This document shows, in pieces, positions 32,949 to 44,551 of a stretch of 64,000 nt of DNA; positions within the stretch are counted from its first letter, which is position 1; every line of letters begins with the position of its first letter. The stretch is from Bradyrhizobium arachidis (GTDB taxonomy: Bacteria; Pseudomonadota; Alphaproteobacteria; Rhizobiales; Xanthobacteraceae): contig NZ_CP030050.1 of assembly GCF_015291705.1 (NCBI RefSeq), forward strand, positions 124,001 through 188,000. The letters run 5' to 3'. The translations under genes and the position numbers were made by a program. The notes under the pieces were generated by a model. That model saw nothing but the letters and a program-made list of their open reading frames with translations, had not been told where the DNA came from and did no database searches.

Positions 32949-34031
32949 GTGTCCGACCTCGCAACGCTCGAAACATCCATCCTCGACCAGATCGCCGCAG
33001 CCGGCGACGAAGCCGCGCTCGAAGCGGTGCGCGTCGCCGCGCTCGGCAAGAAGGGCTCGATCTCCGCGCTTCTGGCCACGCTCGGCAAGATGTCGCCGGA
33101 CGAGCGCAAGACGCAGGGCGCCGCGATCAACCAGGCCAAGGACAAGGTCACCGAGGCGCTCACAGCCCGGCGCGACGTCTTGAAGTCGGCCGCGCTCGAT
33201 GCGCGGCTCGCCTCCGAAACCATCGACGTCACCCTGCCGCTGCGCGATCCGCCGGCCGAGGCCGGCCGCATCCATCCGCTGAGCCAGGTCTGGGACGAGC
33301 TCACCACGATCTTCGCCGACATGGGCTTCTCGGTCGCCGAAGGTCCCGATATCGAGACCGACGACTACAACTTCACAAAACTGAATTTTCCGGTCGGCCA
33401 TCCCGCCCGCGAGATGCACGACACCTTCTTCTTCCATCCGAAGGAGGACGGCTCGCGCATGCTGCTGCGGACCCACACCTCGCCGGTGCAGGTGCGCACC
33501 ATGCTGACCCAGAAGCCGCCGATCCGCGTGATCTGCCCGGGCCGCACCTATCGCATCGATTCGGATGCGACCCACACGCCGCAATTCCACCAGGTCGAAG
33601 GCCTCGTCATCGACAAGCACTCGCATCTCGGCCACCTCAAATGGATCCTGCACGAGTTCTGCAAGGCGTTCTTCGAGGTCGACCACATCAACATGCGCTT
33701 CCGCCCGTCGTTCTTCCCGTTCACCGAGCCGTCGCTGGAAGTCGACATCCAGTGCCGCCGCGACAAGGGCGAGATTCGCTTCGGCGAAGGCGAGGACTGG
33801 CTCGAGATTCTCGGCTGCGGCATGGTGCATCCGAACGTGCTGCGCGCCTGCGGCATCGATCCCGACGAGTACCAGGGTTTTGCCTGGGGCATGGGCATCG
33901 ACCGCATCGCCATGCTGAAATACGGCATCGCCGATCTCCGCCAGCTGTTTGACAGCGACGTCCGCTGGCTGTCCCATTACGGCTTCAAGCCGCTCGAAGT
34001 GCCAACGCTTGCCGGAGGGCTGAGCTCGTGA
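32949..34031 (+). CDS. pheS: Phenylalanyl-tRNA synthetase alpha subunit
   Basis: 360 residues from GTG 32949 (AGGA seven bases upstream); a TTG at 32943 is too close to the ribosome site. The N-terminal coiled coil ([44 protein letters not shown]) binds tRNA. The class II catalytic core has [75 protein letters not shown] (motif 2) and EFLGCGM-like [13 protein letters not shown] with [18 protein letters not shown] (motif 3). It charges tRNA-Phe as an alpha2beta2 enzyme. The stop overlaps the GTG of pheT by 4 bp. Confidence 0.97.
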   Translation: MSDLATLETSILDQIAAAGDEAALEAVRVAALGKKGSISALLATLGKMSPDERKTQGAAINQAKDKVTEALTARRDVLKSAALDARLASETIDVTLPLRDPPAEAGRIHPLSQVWDELTTIFADMGFSVAEGPDIETDDYNFTKLNFPVGHPAREMHDTFFFHPKEDGSRMLLRTHTSPVQVRTMLTQKPPIRVICPGRTYRIDSDATHTPQFHQVEGLVIDKHSHLGHLKWILHEFCKAFFEVDHINMRFRPSFFPFTEPSLEVDIQCRRDKGEIRFGEGEDWLEILGCGMVHPNVLRACGIDPDEYQGFAWGMGIDRIAMLKYGIADLRQLFDSDVRWLSHYGFKPLEVPTLAGGLSS

Positions 34032-36436
34032 AATTCACCCTCTCCTGGCTGAAGGACCATCTCGATACCGACGAGCCCTTGGACAAGCTCGCCGACAAGC
34101 TCACCATGATCGGGCTTGAGGTCGAGAACATCGAGGACAAGGCGAAGGCGCTCAAGCCCTTCACCATCGCGAAGGTGATCTCGGCCGAGCAGCATCCGAA
34201 TGCGGATCGCCTGCGCGTCTGCATGGTCGACACCGGTGACGGTGGCGCGCCCGTGCAGGTCGTGTGCGGCGCGCCGAATGCGCGTGCGGGGCTCGTCAGT
34301 GTGTTCTCGCCGCCCGGGACCTACATTCCCGGCAAGGACATCACGCTCGGCGTCGGCACTATCCGAGGCGTCGAGAGCCGCGGCATGCTGTGCTCGGCGG
34401 CGGAATTGCAGATCTCCAACGACCATGACGGCATCATGGAATTGCCGGCGGACGCGCCTGTTGGTGCTGGCTACGCCGAATGGGCCGCGCTCGGCGATCC
34501 CGTGGTCGAGATCAACCTGACGCCAAACCGGCAGGACTGCACCGGCGTGCACGGCATCGCGCGCGATCTCGCCGCTGCCGATATGGGCAAGTTCAAGGAC
34601 CCGACGATCAAGCCGATCAAGGGCGAATTTCCGTGCCCGGTTAAGGTGACGGTGGAGGACGCGACGCTCTGCCCGGGCTTCGCGCTGCGCCTCGTGCGCG
34701 GAGTCAAGAACGGGCCGTCGCCGGAATGGCTGCAGAAGCGGCTGACCGCGATCGGGCTGCGTCCGATCAACGCGCTGGTCGACATCACCAACTTCATGAC
34801 CTACGACCGCGCGCGTCCGCTGCACGTGTTCGACGCCAAGAAGGTGAGAGGCAATCTCGTGGTGCGCCGCGCCCGCGACGGCGAGGCGCTGCTGGCGCTC
34901 GACGGCCGCACCTACAATCTCGATCCTTCGATTTGCGTGATCGCGGATGAGCACGGCGTCGAATCGCTCGCCGGCATCATGGGCGGCGAAGCCTCGGGCT
35001 GCGACGAGAACACGACCGACGTGCTGATCGAATCGGCGCTGTGGAACGAGATCAACATCGCGCAGACCGGCCGCAAGCTCGGCATCAATTCCGATGCGCG
35101 CTACCGCTTCGAGCGCGGCGTCGATCCGGCCTTCATGGTGCCCGGTCTGGAGCTTGCGACCAAGCTGGTGATGGAGATGTGTGGCGGCACGCCGTCCGAG
35201 AACGTCGTGGTCGGCAAGGCCTTCGGCGACGACCGCGTGATCGATTTCCCGATCACCGAAGTGAAGCGCCTCTCCGGCATCGAGGTGCCGCAGCCGGAGA
35301 TGAAGCGCATCCTGACCCATCTCGGCTTCATGATGGCGGGTCCCGGCCCGGTGGTGAAGGTCGCGGTGCCGTCCTGGCGCTCCGACGTGCACGGCAAGGC
35401 CGATATCGTCGAGGAGATCGTCCGCATCTTCGGCGTCGACAAGGTGCCGATGACGCCGTTCGAGCGCGGCGACGACGCGCGCAAGCCCGTGCTGACCCCG
35501 CTGCAGCTCCGCACCCGCCGCGCCCGGCGCGCACTGGCGAGCCGCGGCATCGTCGAAGCTGTGACGTGGTCGTTCATCACCAAGACTGCGGCAAAATTGT
35601 TCGGCGGTGGCCAGCGCGAGCTCGAAGTGGCCAACCCGATCGCGTCTGATCTCTCCGACATGCGCCCGACCTTGCTGGCGGGACTCATCTCCGCAGCGCA
35701 GGCGAACGCCGATCGCGGTTATGGCGACGTCGCGCTGTTCGAGGTCGGCCAGGTCTTCAAGGGCGATCGCCCGCAGGATCAGTTCATGGCTGCGAGCGGC
35801 GTGCGGCGCGGCCTGGCTTCGTCCGAAGGTCTCGGACGGCACTGGACAAGCTCGGCGCAGGCCGATGTGTTCGACGCGAAAGCCGATGCACTGGCGGTGC
35901 TGGCGGCGGCCGGCGCGCCGATGCAGGCGCTTCAGATCGTGGCCGGTGGACCGGCCTGGCTGCATCCGGGCCGCTCCGGCACGATCCAGATCGGCCCGCA
36001 GAACGTGCTCGGCTATTTCGGCGAGGTGCACCCGCGCGCGCTCGAGGCGCTTGGCGCCGACGGCCCGCTTGTCGTGTTCGAGGTGATCCTCGACCGCATC
36101 CCCGAGGCCAAGAAGAAGCCGACCCGCGCCAAGCCGCTGATCGAGCTCTCGGCGTTCCAGCCTGTGTCGCGCGACTTCGCGTTCATCGTCGACCGCGCCG
36201 TGAAGGCCGGCGACATCGTGCGCGCGGCGCAGGGCGTCGACAAGAAGCTGATCACCGGTGTCAACGTCTTCGACGTCTATGAGGGCAAGGGCATCGAGGA
36301 CGGCAAGAAGTCGATCGCAATCGCGGTGACGCTCCAGCCGCGCGAGAAGACGTTGACCGATCAGGAGATCGATGCCGTCGCCGCGAAGATCGTGGCGGAG
36401 GTCACGAAGAAGACCGGCGGCACGCTGCGCGCATGA
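34028..36436 (+). CDS. pheT: Phenylalanyl-tRNA synthetase beta subunit
   Basis: 802 residues, full length. N-terminal B1 ([14 protein letters not shown]), EMAP-type tRNA-binding domain (about 39-150, [26 protein letters not shown]), B3/B4 editing domain ([54 protein letters not shown]), B5 ([28 protein letters not shown]), and C-terminal FDX-ACB anticodon-binding domain ([22 protein letters not shown] to the end). It pairs with pheS in one operon. The GTG start lies in GTGA overlap with the pheS stop, so translation is coupled. Confidence 0.97.
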   Translation: MKFTLSWLKDHLDTDEPLDKLADKLTMIGLEVENIEDKAKALKPFTIAKVISAEQHPNADRLRVCMVDTGDGGAPVQVVCGAPNARAGLVSVFSPPGTYIPGKDITLGVGTIRGVESRGMLCSAAELQISNDHDGIMELPADAPVGAGYAEWAALGDPVVEINLTPNRQDCTGVHGIARDLAAADMGKFKDPTIKPIKGEFPCPVKVTVEDATLCPGFALRLVRGVKNGPSPEWLQKRLTAIGLRPINALVDITNFMTYDRARPLHVFDAKKVRGNLVVRRARDGEALLALDGRTYNLDPSICVIADEHGVESLAGIMGGEASGCDENTTDVLIESALWNEINIAQTGRKLGINSDARYRFERGVDPAFMVPGLELATKLVMEMCGGTPSENVVVGKAFGDDRVIDFPITEVKRLSGIEVPQPEMKRILTHLGFMMAGPGPVVKVAVPSWRSDVHGKADIVEEIVRIFGVDKVPMTPFERGDDARKPVLTPLQLRTRRARRALASRGIVEAVTWSFITKTAAKLFGGGQRELEVANPIASDLSDMRPTLLAGLISAAQANADRGYGDVALFEVGQVFKGDRPQDQFMAASGVRRGLASSEGLGRHWTSSAQADVFDAKADALAVLAAAGAPMQALQIVAGGPAWLHPGRSGTIQIGPQNVLGYFGEVHPRALEALGADGPLVVFEVILDRIPEAKKKPTRAKPLIELSAFQPVSRDFAFIVDRAVKAGDIVRAAQGVDKKLITGVNVFDVYEGKGIEDGKKSIAIAVTLQPREKTLTDQEIDAVAAKIVAEVTKKTGGTLRA

Positions 36437-36455
36437 TGCTCTGGAATAGCAGGGC

Positions 36456-37226
36456 ATGAGTATCGCCGACTTCCTTCCGAAGGACGTCAGCCTCACCATT
36501 GCGATGGCGCTCTGCGCCGTCGCTTTTGTTTCCGGCACCGCTCGCGGCTTCTCCGGCTTCGGCTCGGCGCTGATCTTCATGCCGCTGGCGAGTAGCATCG
36601 CCGCGCCGCGGCTTGTCGCAGCGCTGCTGCTCGTGATCGATTTCGTCGCCGCCGCGCCGCTGCTGCCGGATGCGTGGCGGAAGGCGGACCGAAGAGCGAC
36701 CGCCGTGATCGTGCTGGGCGCGCTGATCGGCGTTCCCGTCGGCACCTATTTCCTCAGCGTGCTCGAACCCGTCACCACGCGCTGGATCATCTCCTGCTTC
36801 GTCGCGGCGCTGCTGCTTCTGCTGCTGTCGGGCTGGCGCTATCGCGGCAAGGACCACGCCTGGCTCTCGGTCGGCATCGGTGGCCTCTCCGGCTTCTGCA
36901 GCGGCCTGGCGCAAACCGGCGGGCCGCCGATCGTCGGTTACTGGCTCGGGCGCCCGATCGCGCCGATCGTCGCGCGCGCCAACATCGTGCTGTTCTTCGG
37001 CGCGTCGGATTTCTTCTCGATGGTGAGCTATGCGACGACGGGATTGATCTCGCGCGAGTCGCTCGTGCTCTCGCTGATCGTTGGCCCGGTCTATGCGCTC
37101 GGCGTCGCGTTTGGTGCGTCATTGTTCGGGCGTGCGAGTGAAAAGGTCTTTCGCGGGATCTGCTACGGGCTGATCGCCATGGCGGTGATTTTCGGACTGC
37201 CCGCGCTTGACGGGGTTTTGCGTTAG
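36456..37226 (+). CDS. Sulfite exporter TauE/SafE family membrane protein
   Basis: 256 residues, about eight transmembrane helices in two repeats. It has the family signature GFSGFGSALIFMPLASSIAAPRLVAALLLVIDF and, in the second half, GGLSGFCSGLAQTGGPPIVGYWLG, the paired G-x-G-x-x-x motifs of TauE/DUF81. Such proteins export sulfite, sulfoacetate or related anions; the substrate here is unknown. It starts 20 bp after pheT on the same strand and may be transcribed with it, although this linkage has no obvious functional logic. Confidence 0.85.
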   Translation: MSIADFLPKDVSLTIAMALCAVAFVSGTARGFSGFGSALIFMPLASSIAAPRLVAALLLVIDFVAAAPLLPDAWRKADRRATAVIVLGALIGVPVGTYFLSVLEPVTTRWIISCFVAALLLLLLSGWRYRGKDHAWLSVGIGGLSGFCSGLAQTGGPPIVGYWLGRPIAPIVARANIVLFFGASDFFSMVSYATTGLISRESLVLSLIVGPVYALGVAFGASLFGRASEKVFRGICYGLIAMAVIFGLPALDGVLR

Positions 37227-37233
37227 CCACCGC

Positions 37234-37379
37234 TGTCGTCCCTGCGAACGCAGGGACCCATAACCACAGGAAGCGGTTATGGGGCGAACTGATAACTCCG
37301 AATCTTCGTCAAACCTCTCCCTGTGGTTATGGGTCCCGGATCGGCGCTCCGCTTCGCTGCGCTTGTCCGGGACGACAGC
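37234..37379. repeat. MITE-like palindromic element, GTCGTCCCTGCG/GGTTATGGGTCCC family (copy 1)
   Basis: An approximately 146-bp element beginning TGTCGTCCCTGCGAACGCAGGGACCCATAACC and ending GGTTATGGGTCCCGGATCGGCGCTCCGCTTCGCTGCGCTTGTCCGGGACGACA. Ends are inverted copies (TGTCGTCC.../...GGACGACA) with inner hairpins at each tip. Related copies are at 39980-40131 and 58536-58682, which share the middle (CAAACCTCTCCCTGTGGTTATGGGTCCC). Confidence 0.8.
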
Positions 37380-37402
37380 GGAGTTCGTTGCGGCTTATTG
37401 CC

Positions 37403-38800
37403 CTATCCTCGCGGCGCCCTGCGCTTCTTCGTCGACTGCGTTGGCACTTCCTGCTCGTCCCTGATCGCGCCGATCTTGCGCAGGGCGGCATCCGCGGCGC
37501 GCTCGCCGCTTTCCCAGGCGCCATCGACGGTGCCCCACAGCGTCTCGTGGGTGGCTTCGCCGGCGAGGAACATGCAGCCGACCGGCTCGGCCAGGACCTT
37601 GCGCGAGAGCTGGCCGCCGGGCGAGGCCGCCGACATCGCACCCATGACGTAAGGCGAAGCATTCCAGCGCGTCGCGCTGATCTTCTGCACGGCGGACGCG
37701 GCCTCGCTGCCGAACAGCTTCGTGACCCATTCCTTCGCGAAGGCGGCCATCGCCTTCTCGCCCTGCTCGGAGAGATCGCGGCCGAACGAGCCGCCGACGT
37801 CGATCGAGCACAACGAGGAGCCGCCGATATTGGCGTACAGCAGTGCCGTGCGCGTTGAGTTGCTCTGCTCGATCAGGATGTCGTCGCGCGACAGTCCGAG
37901 CGGGTTGCCGGGCAGCTGCAGCACGATGTGATCGTAGCTGCCGAGAGAGAGTTTTGATGCCGCGTCCAGCGTCCGCTTGGGAAGATCGGGCCCGAACTTG
38001 ATCGCGCCCGAGGTCAGCACGTTGGTCGAGACCGTGATGATGGCCGCGCGCGCGGCGATCTTGCCGCTTTGCGTCTCGACGCTGACGTCGCGATTGCTCC
38101 AGACGATCCGGCTCGCCGGCGTCGACAGCGCCACCGGCGCCTGCTCGCCGAGCCTGGTGATGAGCGTGCCGAGGCCCTGCCGGCAGGCGATCGGAGCGTT
38201 GCGGTCCTGCGCGCGGGCCTTGTCGATCGCGGACAGCTCCTTCAAATCCTTGCCGGCAAAGCTGGCGCCCAGCATGAATTCGGCCGCACCGGCCCAGTCG
38301 CCGAGATCCTTCGGCAGCGCGGATGCGCAGGAGGTATCGAGCTTGCCGCGCGCGGCTTCGTCGATGGCGCGGTTGGCGCGCACCAGCGCCGCCAGAAATT
38401 CCTCGGTCTCGCCCGCCCGCGCATTGCGGCGGCCGATGCGCATCTTCTGCCCCGCCGGCGCCTGCACCACGTCGAGCCCGGCGGCGCGCGCAAGGCGGAT
38501 CATCGGATTGGTTTCGGGATTGTGCATCCAGCGCGCGCCGCGGTCGAACGGCGTGTCGAAGGTGGTGGCATCCGTGATGCAGCGGCCGCCGATCTGCGAT
38601 GCCGCCTCCACCACCACGACCTTGCGGTTGGCCGCCATGATGCGTCGCGCCGCAGCGATCCCGGCCGCACCAGCCCCGATCACGACAATGTCCGCCTCGC
38701 GCGGCAGCGGCGCGGCGGTGGCCCGCAAGACCGGCATCAAGACCGGCATCGCAGCGAAGGCCGCCGACGCCGAAAGGAAACCGCGGCGCGTGATTGTCAT
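37403..38800 (-). CDS. Tat-exported flavin monoamine oxidase family protein
   Basis: 465 residues. A twin-arginine signal peptide (MTITRRGFLSASAAFAAMPVLMPVLRATAAPLP) directs export of the folded, FAD-bearing protein. FAD-binding Rossmann motif DIVVIGAGAAGIAAARRIMAANRKVVVVEA, then the amine-oxidase GG-R-x-x-T/C pattern IGGRCITDATTFDTPFDRGARWMH. Near the end GCMFLAGEATHETLWGTVDGAWESGERAA is the classic flavin amine oxidase motif for the isoalloxazine ring. The substrate is unknown. The start at 38800 was chosen at the RR motif; upstream codons are not conserved in type. It is flanked by repeats. Confidence 0.88.
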   Translation of the reverse strand: MTITRRGFLSASAAFAAMPVLMPVLRATAAPLPREADIVVIGAGAAGIAAARRIMAANRKVVVVEAASQIGGRCITDATTFDTPFDRGARWMHNPETNPMIRLARAAGLDVVQAPAGQKMRIGRRNARAGETEEFLAALVRANRAIDEAARGKLDTSCASALPKDLGDWAGAAEFMLGASFAGKDLKELSAIDKARAQDRNAPIACRQGLGTLITRLGEQAPVALSTPASRIVWSNRDVSVETQSGKIAARAAIITVSTNVLTSGAIKFGPDLPKRTLDAASKLSLGSYDHIVLQLPGNPLGLSRDDILIEQSNSTRTALLYANIGGSSLCSIDVGGSFGRDLSEQGEKAMAAFAKEWVTKLFGSEAASAVQKISATRWNASPYVMGAMSAASPGGQLSRKVLAEPVGCMFLAGEATHETLWGTVDGAWESGERAADAALRKIGAIRDEQEVPTQSTKKRRAPRG

Positions 38801-38992
38801 GTCATGGTTTCCGGGGACTTGCGGCGAACGGGAACAGCCCGCGAACCTTGCCGTATCTGGTGTTGCGCGGCAACCATCATGGTGAATCAATCGTGCTTGA
38901 TCTCACAGACTGATGAACCGAATTGCAACACGTTTCGACCATGATACAGATGGGAAAAAGGTGGCCGGAAAAGGCCGCGGGGGGAGTGGAAG

Positions 38993-39976
38993 ATGGGGAC
39001 GGTTCTGGACTCAGTCGGCAAGCTGATTGCCGCGTACCTCTCGAAGGAGGTGCCGGGCTATGAGCCGTTCACTCCGAGCGACCCGGAGCACTTGCGCGGC
39101 GTCGTCGAGCCCGGCGACGTGCTGCTGGTCGAGGGCAACAATCGCATCTCCGGCATCATCAAATATCTGACGCAGTCGACCTGGTCGCATGCCGCGCTCT
39201 ATGTCGGCCCGATCGAAGGTGCGGAAGAGCCTAACGGCGAGCCGCATGTGCTGATCGAGGCCAATATCGGCGAGGGCGTCACCTCGGCGCCGCTATCAAA
39301 ATACTTCCCGTATCACACCCGCGTCTGCCGCCCGGTCGGGCTGTCCTACGAGGACCGCACCACGGTCTGCCGTTATGCGATCAACCGTATCGGCTTCGGC
39401 TACGACACCAAGAACATCGTCGATCTGATGCGCTTCCTGTTCCCGCTGCCGATACCGCAGCGCTGGCGGCGGCGCATGATCGCAATCGGATCGGGCGACC
39501 CGACCAAGATCATCTGCTCGGCACTGATCGCGCAGGCGTTCGACGCCGTGCGCTACCCGATCCTGCCCAAGATCACCAAGGCCGGCAGCCGCGCCGCCCG
39601 CCGCGAGATCCTGCACATCCGCGATTCCTCGCTCTACATGCCCCGCGACTTCGACATCTCGCCCTATTTCGAAGTCGTCAAACCCACCATCGTGCACGGG
39701 TTCGACTACACCGCCCTGCACTGGGCCGACAAGCAGAAGCCGCTCGAGGAGGTAGCGGGCACGTTCAGTGTGTTTCCAGAAACGCTCCGTGCGCCGCCGC
39801 TCGTTCCTGAAGCGATTGACGAAGAGACGCCGGCTGAAGTTCCGGCTGAAGAAGTGAGCGCGCAGCCGGCGGAGACGGCCGGGCGTGTCACCGTCTCCAG
39901 GCATTTTCCGCTGCTGAAGAAGCTGACGATGTACCGCTCGCAGCGGCGCCGACGCGCGCCGGAGATTGCGGCATAA
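38993..39976 (+). CDS. YiiX/YebB-like permuted papain-fold cysteine hydrolase
   Basis: 327 residues. The family triad can be placed: His66 in [10 protein letters not shown], Glu89 in VLIEANIG, and Cys175 in [12 protein letters not shown], the circularly permuted NlpC/P60-like order. [24 protein letters not shown] is the usual GD-I/V-L strand. Related proteins are peptidases, amidases or lipid hydrolases of the cell envelope. No signal peptide is evident. The C-terminal ~80 residues are Pro/Glu-rich then strongly basic ([17 protein letters not shown]), which may be membrane-associated. Shine-Dalgarno GGGGGGAG precedes the ATG. It is monocistronic. Confidence 0.82.
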   Translation: MGTVLDSVGKLIAAYLSKEVPGYEPFTPSDPEHLRGVVEPGDVLLVEGNNRISGIIKYLTQSTWSHAALYVGPIEGAEEPNGEPHVLIEANIGEGVTSAPLSKYFPYHTRVCRPVGLSYEDRTTVCRYAINRIGFGYDTKNIVDLMRFLFPLPIPQRWRRRMIAIGSGDPTKIICSALIAQAFDAVRYPILPKITKAGSRAARREILHIRDSSLYMPRDFDISPYFEVVKPTIVHGFDYTALHWADKQKPLEEVAGTFSVFPETLRAPPLVPEAIDEETPAEVPAEEVSAQPAETAGRVTVSRHFPLLKKLTMYRSQRRRRAPEIAA

Positions 39977-39979
39977 CCG

Positions 39980-40131
39980 ACTGTCGTCCCTGCCTAGTGC
40001 GCAATTGCGCACGGGCGCAGGGACCTATACCGTGTGATCTGTCAATCGCAATTCGGTCGCAGTCCGAACAGCCAGCCTTCGCCAAACTCCTCCCTGGGGT
40101 TATGGGTCCCTGCGTTCGCAGGGACGACGCC
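39980..40131. repeat. MITE-like palindromic element (copy 2)
   Basis: Starts CTGTCGTCCCTGCC, ends GGGTCCCTGCGTTCGCAGGGACGAC. It shares the AACTCCTCCCTGGGGTTATGGGTCCC core with the elements at 37234 and 58536, but its right end uses the TGCGTTCGCAGGGACGAC tip instead of the CGGATCGGCG...GTCCGGGACGAC tip. This is a modular variant of the same family. Confidence 0.75.
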
Positions 40132-40161
40132 GGTGAGGGTGGCGCGATCTTGCCTCAACGC

Positions 40162-40250
40162 CCGTCATTGCGAGCGCAGCGAAGCAATCCAGACTGTTAC
40201 CGCAGTGACAGTCTGGATTGCTTCGTCGCAAGAGCTCTTCGCAATGACGG
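40162..40250. repeat. Palindromic repeat, CGTCATTGCGAGCGCAGCGAAGCAATCCAG family
   Basis: Arms CCCGTCATTGCGAGCGCAGCGAAGCAATCCAGACTGT and the reverse (ACAGTCTGGATTGCTTCG...CGCAATGACGG) form one long hairpin. This sequence is one of the commonest rhizobial intergenic repeats. It lies at the 3' end of the csoR gene. Confidence 0.85.
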
Positions 40251-40263
40251 TGGAGAGAGCGCC

Positions 40264-40539
40264 CTACCGCTCCGCCCGTCCGATCACCGCCATCAGCTCC
40301 GCGATCTTCTCGCGCTGGTCGGCCTTGTCGCCGCTGGCGATGGCGTGCTCGACGCAATGGGCGACGTGGTCCTTCAAAACCTCTTCCTCGACCCGGCGCA
40401 GCGCGGCGCGCACCGCCGAGATCTGCGTCACGATGTCGATACAATAACGGTCCTCATCGACCATTTTCGAGAGGCCGCGAACCTGGCCCTCGATCCGGCC
40501 GAGACGTTTTCCGACGGATGCCTTGATGTCTTTGCGCAT
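40264..40539 (-). CDS. csoR: Copper-sensing repressor, CsoR/FrmR family
   Basis: A 91-residue all-helical repressor. The Cu(I) site residues are Cys33 (RYCIDIV), His58 and Cys62 ([10 protein letters not shown]), the C-x-H-x-x-x-C fingerprint of CsoR rather than RcnR/FrmR, which differ at the first position and N-terminus. Cu(I) binding would release DNA. It is divergent from the copper ATPase; the 51-bp gap holds a palindrome with C/G-rich tips suited to CsoR (40548-40566). Its 3' end is followed by a palindromic repeat. Confidence 0.88.
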   Translation of the reverse strand: MRKDIKASVGKRLGRIEGQVRGLSKMVDEDRYCIDIVTQISAVRAALRRVEEEVLKDHVAHCVEHAIASGDKADQREKIAELMAVIGRAER

Positions 40540-40547
40540 GAGGTCTA

Positions 40548-40566
40548 TATACCCCTACCGGGTATA
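40548..40566. promoter_or_regulatory. CsoR-type operator between csoR and the copper ATPase gene
   Basis: TATACCCCTACCGGGTATA: 7-bp arms TATACCC (40548-40554) and GGGTATA (40560-40566) around CTACC. This matches the type-2 CsoR/RcnR operator form (TA-rich flanks, C3-4/G3-4 core). It sits between the two divergent starts and would control both. Confidence 0.8.
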
Positions 40567-40590
40567 GGTTACAAGGGCCGGAGTGCGGAA

Positions 40591-43050
<2,460 letters not shown>

Positions 43051-43107
43051 TGGTCACGAAATCGGTGTAGAACAGGTCCATTCGGCGGTACCCGCGGAGA
43101 GGACCTC

Positions 43108-43554
43108 ATGCAGCGAATTACCATCACGATCGAGGACGATCTCCTGGCCGAGATCGACGCCGCGGCCGAGGCGCGCGGCTATCAGAACCGCTCCGAGATC
43201 ATCCGCGACCTCGCCCGCGCCGGGCTGCAACAGAGCACCGAGGACACCGCGCAGACCGGCCAATGCGTCGCCGGTCTCGTCTATGTCTACGACCACGCCG
43301 CGCGCGATCTGTCGAAACGCCTAGTGCAGGAATTCCATGGCCACCACGACCTCGCGCTCGCGACGCTGCACGTCCATCTCGACCACGACAATTGCATGGA
43401 GATGACCGCGCTGCGCGGCGACGCCGCCGAGGTCAGGCATTTCGCCGACCACATCATCGCCGAACGCGGCGTGCGCTACGGCCGGGTGATGATGATCCCG
43501 ACGGGGGAGGGCAAGCCGGCGAAAGCGCGGAAGCATGGGCACCGGCACGAGTAG
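43108..43554 (+). CDS. nikR: Nickel-responsive regulator NikR
   Basis: 148 residues. The N-terminal ribbon-helix-helix is MQRITITIEDDLLAEIDAAAEARGYQNRSEIIRDLARAG. The C-terminal ACT-like metal domain contains His77, His88, His90 and Cys96 (EFHGHHDLALATLHVHLDHDNCMEM), the square-planar Ni(II) set. The tail KARKHGHRHE adds extra histidines. In E. coli NikR represses the nik importer; no nickel transporter is in this window. It is 57 bp downstream of the copper ATPase on the same strand, so it may be read from the same promoter or control something elsewhere. Confidence 0.92.
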   Translation: MQRITITIEDDLLAEIDAAAEARGYQNRSEIIRDLARAGLQQSTEDTAQTGQCVAGLVYVYDHAARDLSKRLVQEFHGHHDLALATLHVHLDHDNCMEMTALRGDAAEVRHFADHIIAERGVRYGRVMMIPTGEGKPAKARKHGHRHE

Positions 43555-43607
43555 GCGTAGCTCTCCCTCCCCGTGTAGGTGAGGAGGTCTATCCGCTCGC
43601 TCAAAAT

Positions 43608-43701
43608 CGTAGGGTGGGCAAAGACGCACTTGCGCCGTGCCCACCATCAATCCAACACGGCAACAGAAGCGGTGGGCACGCTTCGCTTTGCCCACCCTAC
43701 G
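43608..43701. repeat. Palindromic repeat, CGTAGGGTGGGCAAAG family (copy 1)
   Basis: Left end CGTAGGGTGGGCAAAGACGCACTTGCGCCGTGCCCACC, right end GGTGGGCACGCTTCGCTTTGCCCACCCTACG: nearly perfect inverted ends around a short centre. Copy 2 is at 49758-49849. It lies in the 250-bp gap between nikR and the EI24 protein gene, which has no other feature. Confidence 0.85.
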
Positions 43702-43804
43702 ATACTGCGGTCGTGGGGAGGGGAAACAGGCCGCAGCCGCCCGCCCTTGCCGAAGCCGCATTCGGTGTCTACCTCTCGCGAGGTGTTTACCTGAGAGGTC
43801 CCCT

Positions 43805-44545
43805 ATGCTGGATGCCGCCGCAAAGGCGCTGTCGCAAATGCTGTCGCCGCCGATGCGCTCGATCCTGTGGCGATCGATCGGGCTTGCGCTGGTGCTGATC
43901 ACCGTGCTGGCGATCGGCCTGCAGCGGCTGCTCAGCTGGTTTGCGACCTCGGGCGAGGTCTGGCTGGAAGGTCTGCTCGGACCGGGCTGGCATTCGTCGC
44001 TCGAAGTCCTGGCCTGGATCGTCTCGATCGCGGCCGGCCTCGGCGTTGTATTCGGCGGCGTGTTCCTGATGCCCGCGATCACCTCGCTGGTGGCGAGCCT
44101 GTTCGTCGACGACGTCGCCGACATCGTCGAGCGCGAGCATTATCCGGCCGAGCGGCCGGGCGTGGCGTTGCCGTTCAATCAGGCGATCTTTGAAGGCATC
44201 AAGACCGCGCTGCTGACGATCTTGGTGTATCTCGTCGCCCTGCCGCTGGTGCTGTTCGCCGGCGCCGGCTTCCTGATCTTCTTCCTCGCCGCCGCCTGGC
44301 TTTTGGGCCGCGAATATTTCGAGCTCGCCGCGATGCGCTTCCGCTCGCCCGAGGAGGCCAAGGCGATGCGGCGCGACAACGCCGCGATCATCTTCACCGC
44401 GGGCCTGTTCATCGCCGCCTTCGTCTCGATCCCGATCGTCAACCTGGCGACGCCGATCTTCGGCATGGCCTTCATGGTCCACATGCACAAGCGCCTGTCA
44501 GGCTCGCGGCCCGAGCTGATCGAGCCGGCGCGGCAGATGCGCTGA
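43805..44545 (+). CDS. EI24 domain-containing integral membrane protein
   Basis: 246 residues. An amphipathic N-terminus (LDAAAKALSQMLSPPMRSILWRSIGLALVLITVLAIGLQRLL) leads to four or five hydrophobic helices: EVLAWIVSIAAGLGVVFGGVFLMPAITSLVASLFVDDVADIVEREHYP, KTALLTILVYLVALPLVLFAGAGFLIFFLAAAWLLGREYFELAAMRF, and NAAIIFTAGLFIAAFVSIPIVNLATPIFGMAFMVHMHKRL. The P-x-x-x-L-V-x-x-x-D-x-V-A-x-x-V-E loop is the EI24/CysZ family pattern. Related CysZ proteins carry sulfate; the role in alphaproteobacteria is not known. ATG 43805 is preceded by a GAGAGG ribosome site. Confidence 0.82.
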   Translation: MLDAAAKALSQMLSPPMRSILWRSIGLALVLITVLAIGLQRLLSWFATSGEVWLEGLLGPGWHSSLEVLAWIVSIAAGLGVVFGGVFLMPAITSLVASLFVDDVADIVEREHYPAERPGVALPFNQAIFEGIKTALLTILVYLVALPLVLFAGAGFLIFFLAAAWLLGREYFELAAMRFRSPEEAKAMRRDNAAIIFTAGLFIAAFVSIPIVNLATPIFGMAFMVHMHKRLSGSRPELIEPARQMR

Positions 44546-44551
44546 CCTCGA

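Noticed and set aside
33977..36745. 922-codon minus-strand open frame opposite pheS-pheT
   Set aside because: Fully antisense to two unmistakable synthetase genes. His/Arg/Ala-rich composition is typical of GC-rich antisense frames, and no domain is recognisable.
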